Below are positions 59,973 through 64,000 of a DNA stretch of 64,000 nt, one piece after another. Every line of letters begins with the position of its first letter. Positions within the stretch are counted from its first letter, which is position 1. The notes below the pieces were generated by a model, which saw nothing but the letters and a program-made list of their open reading frames with translations, was not told where the DNA came from and did not search any database. The position numbers and the translations under genes were made by a program. This stretch comes from Marchantia polymorpha subsp. ruderalis (Eukaryota; Streptophyta; Marchantiopsida; Marchantiales; Marchantiaceae), in NCBI GenBank assembly GCA_037833965.1, contig AP031356.1, positions 16,018,501-16,082,500 of the forward strand. The letters are read 5' to 3'.

Positions 59973-60923
59973 ATGCGGAACATCCAGTCGGCGCTTAACT
60001 CGGAGAAGGCGGACAAGACCTCAGACGAGTTCCGGACCCGAGACTACCTTCCGGACATCAAAGATGAGGTGAGCCACCTCATCAAGGAAGCACTGAGCGC
60101 CGGAGCGATATCCGACGACCGGAAGGCGGCTAGGTCCTATACACCACTTCCGACCGCGACTACAGAGAGGGTGGCGGCTGTGACTTCAAACACTTCCTAC
60201 GACATAGTGGAGGACATAGGGAGTTAGAGGGCAAATATTTCCTTCCACCAGCTGCTGGAGGATAATAAGACGTACCGAAAGATGCTGATGCTTTCGTTGC
60301 GCCGACCGCGCAAACCCCGAAAAGGGAAACTTCCGGCTGTGTACAGAGTGGAAGGAGGAGACCTAGGACCTTCGGAGATCGAAGTAGAGATCGGAGGCTG
60401 CGTCATACAGAAGGTACCAGTGGACTCCGGTTCGGGCGTGAACATCATGACGGAGGAAACAGCGAACTCATTGGGGTTCCAGACCTTCGAGCCTACAACC
60501 AGAGTGTTGCGGCTGGCCGATCAGACGCGCAGAATGCCGCTGGGCATGTTGAGCAATGTGAGAACCAACATTGGAGGAGTGGACTTTCAACTATCATATA
60601 TAATATTGCAGCCCCTGATGAAGAAAGGTTATAATGTGCTGCTTGGCAGACCGTGGCTATACGATGCCAAGGCCAGGTGTGATTGGAGGAGGAAGAGATT
60701 GCAGTTCCGAAACCCTTCGGACCCTCCGACTGTCATTACCGTACCATGGACCAAGGTACCACACGAGGGCGAAACACCGTCGACCACCTCCGGTTACACG
60801 ACTGGAGGGGAGACCAGCTTGTCGTACCCTTCAGATACAGAAATGTCGGATGAGTTTGTGGGTTACGTCACTTGCTGCTCCATTGAGGAGGAAGGGGACG
60901 ATGTGCATCCGGACGACGAATAG
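59973..60923 (+). pseudogene. gag remnant and aspartic protease of G
   Basis: One frame from 59973 to 60923, with a TAG at 60225-60227 inside it. The part after 60228 (SFHQLLEDNK...) leads into a retropepsin-like domain with PVDSGSGVNIM (catalytic DSG) and YNVLLGRPWLYDAKARCDW. The frame stops at TAG 60921-60923 and pol follows in the same frame. An upstream piece in another frame (59745-60072) is a shifted gag remnant. Confidence 0.8.
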
Positions 60924-60929
60924 CAACTA
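60921..60929 (+). promoter_or_regulatory. candidate stop-codon readthrough signal (UAG CAA CUA)
   Basis: The stop between protease and pol reads TAG CAA CTA, a perfect match to the UAG-CAR-YYA motif known to promote leaky termination in plant viral RNAs. Pol continues in the same frame with no further stop to 63764. The other in-frame TAG (60225) lacks this context. Confidence 0.65.
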
Positions 60930-63764
60930 ACAGTGGGACTGGGCAGAAGCGAGATCAGTCACACAGAAGGGATTGTTGACCCAAGTGACTGTTGTGAACT
61001 GCAGCTCAGTCCAGACAAAGGCTTGAAGGTGTCAAGCCAGGTACAAGGAGAAGAATTGAAGAGGGTACAGGCGTTTCTTCAACAGTATGAGGATGTCTTC
61101 GCATGGAAGATTGAAGATATGAAGGGCATACCTGCAAAGTATGGAGAGCACCTGATTGACTTGTTGGACGATGCAGTTCCGGTTCGCCAACGCCAATACA
61201 GGCTCAACCCGAAATATTCATTGTTGATAAAGGACGATATCGATAAGTACCTGAGCGCAGGGATCATCTACCCGGTACTCAGTAGCGAGTGGGTGTCGCC
61301 AATTGTAATCGTGCCCAAGAAACTGACAGGTAAGATCCGGGTGTGCCAGGACTTCCGAAAGCTAAACGCAGCAACACGGAAGGACCATCACCCTCTCCCT
61401 TTTACGGACTCTATTTTGGATCATGTCGCAGGGCATGAATGCTACAGTTTCCTAGACGGGTTCTCCGGCTACAACCAGGTGTCCATCAGAGAACAGGACA
61501 AGGACAAGACAACCTTCACGACCGACTGGGGAACCTACGCTTACCACAAGATGCCTTTCGGGCTGTGCAACGCGCCAGCGACGTTCCAGCGGATGATGAC
61601 AAACATCTTCCAAGAGCAGCTGAGAAAGTTCCTGGAAATTTTCATCAATGACTTTTGTGTCTTCGGTAAGAGGTCGGAGCACCTTAACCACCTTCGGCAG
61701 ACGTTTGACAGATGTCGGGAAAGCAGCTTGTCCTTACACCCTGAGAAGTGTTTTTTCTTTATGACCAGCGGGATCCTGCTGGGGCACAGAGTTTCGTCCG
61801 ACGGCATTGCGGTGGATGTCGAGAAGGTAAAGATTATTCTCGAACTTCAGCCGCCGACGAACCTGCGCGAGTTGAGAGCCTTTCTTGGCCATGTGGGCTA
61901 TTACAGAAGGTTCATAAATATGTACGCCATCTTGGCAGCCGATCTAACAAAGCTGCTTAAGAAGGAGGAGCCCTATGTGTGGGGCAAGGAGCAACAGCTA
62001 GCCTTTGAAACACTCAAAGCTAAACTGACGACTGCTCCGGTTCTGAGGAGCCCAGATTGGAACAGACCCTTCCATGTGTATGTAGACACGTCGGCATTTG
62101 CAATCGGAGTGGTTCTCAGTCAGAAGGACGACAACAAGAAGGACTACCCGATTTACTTCGCGAGCCGTCAGTTGTCAGTAGCAGAGAAGAAGTACACAAG
62201 AACTGAGAGGGAGGCGTTGGGAATGGTATACTCCTGTAAGAAGTTCAGACATTATTTGATCTGCTATGAGTTCATGTTTCATGTGGATCATTACGCATTA
62301 CAACACCTAGTGAAGAAGGCGGATCTGTCCGGACGTATTGCCAGGTGGGTACTACTGCTGCAGGAATTCACCTACACTGTGCAGACTAGGAAGGGCGTTC
62401 ACCACGAGAACGCAGACTACCTCTCCAGACTATGGACCGAACCCATAGAAGAGGAAGTAGTGGATGATTTCCCCGACGAACAACTTTTTCAGTTGTCCGC
62501 CAGCCATGAGTCTAGGTATGCGGACCTGTACATGTTTCTGCTCACACTCCAATGTCCGGAAGGATTGGATGTGGAGCAGCGAACAGTCTTCGTGCATAAA
62601 GCTGGACCTTACCACCTCCAACAGGGGGTCTTATTCAAGAAGATGGCAGATGAGAGGCTGTGCAGATGCTTAGAGGAGTCCGAAGTTCCGCGAGTTGTTA
62701 AAGCCATGCACACAGAAGACGCTGGTGGTCATTACGCCACCAGGAATACGGTGACCAAAATTGTGAATGCAGGATACTGGTGGCCGACGATGTTTAAAGA
62801 TGTACACGACTACATTCGCAAATGTGATAGTTGCCAGAGGACGGGAAGACCGACTCCGACCACGAGATGGCCTCTTACACCGATCATGCCCTTGGCACCA
62901 TTTGAAAAATGGGAAATTGACTTCGTGGGACCAATACAACCTGTCACTAAAAGCACTCGCAGGCGCTACATATTGGTAGCAACGGACTATGCGACCAAGA
63001 TGGTGGAGGCAGAGGCTACAAGGCACGACGACGCAGCAACAGTAGCAAGGTTCTTATTCAAATCGATCATCACACGCTACGGGTGTCCACTAGAAATAGT
63101 CAGTGACAGAGGAACGCACTTTTTGAATCAAGTGATAGAGAATCTGACTCGGCACTTCCAGATTAAGCATTGGAAGACTACCCCATACAATCCCAAGGCG
63201 AATGGTCTGACAGAGAAATCCAATGGATTGCTCTGCAAGATACTACTCAAGGTGACTGTGAACCATGCGCACGACTGGGACACAAAGTTACCAGCCGCAT
63301 TATGGGCATACAGAACTGCAGAGAAAGTCACCACCAGACAAACGCCTTACTTTCTGGTTTATGGGCAGCATCCGATCTTACCTATCGAATTTGAGATACC
63401 CACAAAGAGGACCTTAGATCAGAGGAGGCTGGATGCGGAAGAAAGTCAGATCTATCGACTGCAAGAAGTCATGGCACTGGAAGAAAGACGTCAAGAGGCG
63501 GAAGATCGAACAACACAACTACAGCTCAGGCGGAAGGAGAAGTACGATCGGAGACTCAAACCAGTACTACTCGAGAAGGGCGACTTGGCCCTGCTCTATG
63601 ATAGCAGACATGCACGATTTCCAGGCAAGCTACACTTGAGATGGATGGGGCCCTACAAGGTGATCGAAGTTTTCTCCAATGGCTCGATCCAGCTCGCAGA
63701 ATTGACAGGGGAATGGCTAGGCACCCGCGTGAACGGGTGGCGTCTGAAGAAATACCACGTGTAA
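60924..63764 (+). CDS. pol polyprotein of G: RT, RNase H, integrase
   Basis: About 946 codons open after the UAG; there is no ATG at the front, so it is probably made by readthrough. RT: VSPIVIVPKK, KIRVCQDFRKLN, DHHPLPFTDSILD, SFLDGFSGYNQV, MPFGLCNAPATFQR. The YxDD box reads FIND, with Asn (codon AAT 61647-61649) in place of the first Asp, so the copy is probably inactive. RNase H: VYVDTSAFAIGVVLSQ, TEREALGMVYSC, NADYLSRL. Integrase: HHCC zinc finger (HTEDAGGH ... CDSC), then D (WEIDFVGPI), D (SDRGTHF) and E (GLTEKSN). C-terminal GPY-type module (RWMGPYKVIEV) and no chromodomain. Confidence 0.92.
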   Translation, partial: QLTVGLGRSEISHTEGIVDPSDCCELQLSPDKGLKVSSQVQGEELKRVQAFLQQYEDVFAWKIEDMKGIPAKYGEHLIDLLDDAVPVRQRQYRLNPKYSLLIKDDIDKYLSAGIIYPVLSSEWVSPIVIVPKKLTGKIRVCQDFRKLNAATRKDHHPLPFTDSILDHVAGHECYSFLDGFSGYNQVSIREQDKDKTTFTTDWGTYAYHKMPFGLCNAPATFQRMMTNIFQEQLRKFLEIFINDFCVFGKRSEHLNHLRQTFDRCRESSLSLHPEKCFFFMTSGILLGHRVSSDGIAVDVEKVKIILELQPPTNLRELRAFLGHVGYYRRFINMYAILAADLTKLLKKEEPYVWGKEQQLAFETLKAKLTTAPVLRSPDWNRPFHVYVDTSAFAIGVVLSQKDDNKKDYPIYFASRQLSVAEKKYTRTEREALGMVYSCKKFRHYLICYEFMFHVDHYALQHLVKKADLSGRIARWVLLLQEFTYTVQTRKGVHHENADYLSRLWTEPIEEEVVDDFPDEQLFQLSASHESRYADLYMFLLTLQCPEGLDVEQRTVFVHKAGPYHLQQGVLFKKMADERLCRCLEESEVPRVVKAMHTEDAGGHYATRNTVTKIVNAGYWWPTMFKDVHDYIRKCDSCQRTGRPTPTTRWPLTPIMPLAPFEKWEIDFVGPIQPVTKSTRRRYILVATDYATKMVEAEATRHDDAATVARFLFKSIITRYGCPLEIVSDRGTHFLNQVIENLTRHFQIKHWKTTPYNPKANGLTEKSNGLLCKILLKVTVNHAHDWDTKLPAALWAYRTAEKVTTRQTPYFLVYGQHPILPIEFEIPTKRTLDQRRLDAEESQIYRLQEVMALEERRQEAEDRTTQLQLRRKEKYDRRLKPVLLEKGDLALLYDSRHARFPGKLHLRWMGPYKVIEVFSNGSIQLAELTGEWLGTRVNGWRLKKYHV

Positions 63765-63788
63765 ATGTTCGCGTGGGCGCTCACAATT

Positions 63789-63799
63789 GAGGAGGGGGG
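63789..63799 (+). promoter_or_regulatory. polypurine tract of G
   Basis: GAGGAGGGGGG two bases before the 3' LTR start, the expected plus-strand primer site. Confidence 0.85.
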
Positions 63800-63801
63800 C
63801 A

Positions 63802-64000
63802 TGTGGTAACACACTTTTTGTTTTTTTGCAGAATTTAAACAATTTAGAAAAGAAGTACCGAAGCAGTGTCTGTAGTTAGGATTTGGTACGTTAAATAGAG
63901 TGGATTGAGGAGATTGTCACGAGGTCACGAAGAATCGCGAAGTTGGACGTACCAGCGCCAAATGCCTTCGGCGCCTTCGGCAAGATCTCCTTTACTGAGG
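63802..64000 (+). repeat. start of 3' LTR of G
   Basis: Begins TGTGGTAACACACTTTTTG and continues with GTACCGAAGCAGTGTCTG and then CCTTCGGCGCCTTCGGC-type repeats, closely following H (42570 on). It runs off the window end. Confidence 0.88.

Larger units (their letters stand above)
59677..64000 (+). mobile_element. Ty3/gypsy element G, Athila/Tat-like, with pol
   Basis: LTR start TGTGGTAACACACTTTTTG at 59677 and again at 63802 after a polypurine tract. Only the first 68 bases of the 5' LTR remain (59677-59744); the rest of the LTR, the PBS and most of gag are deleted. The two copies of this 68-base piece differ at one position. Internal region: gag-PR (to 60923), UAG, pol to 63764. RT and INT motifs and the lack of a chromodomain fit the non-chromovirus Athila/Tat group. 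Inserted in D (left flank AACGC). Its LTR start is shared with H, C and F. Confidence 0.88.

Overview
This window is nuclear DNA of a land plant. Its genes have many short GT-AG introns, and they are plant families: a papain-like cysteine protease with an inhibitory prodomain, a plant GH31 glucosidase of the heteroglycan-glucosidase type, and a kinase-less LRR receptor-like protein. Gene GC content, intron sizes and the retroelement types suggest a non-flowering plant such as a bryophyte (a liverwort is my guess). The species cannot be fixed from sequence alone.

Layout. 1-25 kb is the gene-bearing arm. The cysteine protease lies at 1135-2606 (4 exons). A 6-kb, very AT-rich, gene-free block follows. 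The GH31 enzyme is at 10613-17868; I place 22 exons whose phases all join. The LRR receptor-like protein is at 19097-22482 and has one apparent 1-base frameshift. Next come a direct repeat (22582/23572), a relic of a Tigger/pogo-type DDE transposase (about 24.2-25.1 kb) and the 3' end of a Ty1/copia pol on the minus strand (about 27.5 kb).

28.2 kb to the end is a nest of LTR retroelements that can be taken apart using 5-bp target-site duplications (TSDs). A fragment A' (Ty3/gypsy, minus) was hit at its LTR/PBS junction by A, a plus-strand copy of the same family with a 420-bp LTR at 29554-29973. A's gag is split by B, a solo LTR (31218-40373, TSD GATCT). B holds C, a solo LTR (31480-38556, TSD CACCT). 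C holds F (33613-37956, TSD CAGGT). A's RNase H is broken at 42570 by H, which holds J (43285-). Then follow K, a fragment carrying B', a second B-family solo LTR (48403-50744, TSD GACGC); E (51724-); D on the minus strand (55976-), which carries solo LTR C2 (56595-59140, TSD GCTTG); and G, a pol-bearing Ty3 element of the Athila/Tat type (59677-64000+).

The most unusual point is F, J and E. Each has the same outer ends as the solo LTRs C and C2 (TGTGGTA...TTATTACA). Each also carries a long reading frame (N-terminal domain, Pro/Ala-rich middle, coiled coil) placed between the LTR start and the LTR TATA box, that is, apparently inside the U3 of a giant LTR. G has the same LTR start and so may be the autonomous partner. 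G also shows an in-frame UAG-CAA-CUA at its protease/pol border, a perfect match to the plant-type stop-codon readthrough motif. Nearly all inactivating substitutions I could polarise in these elements are C:G to T:A.
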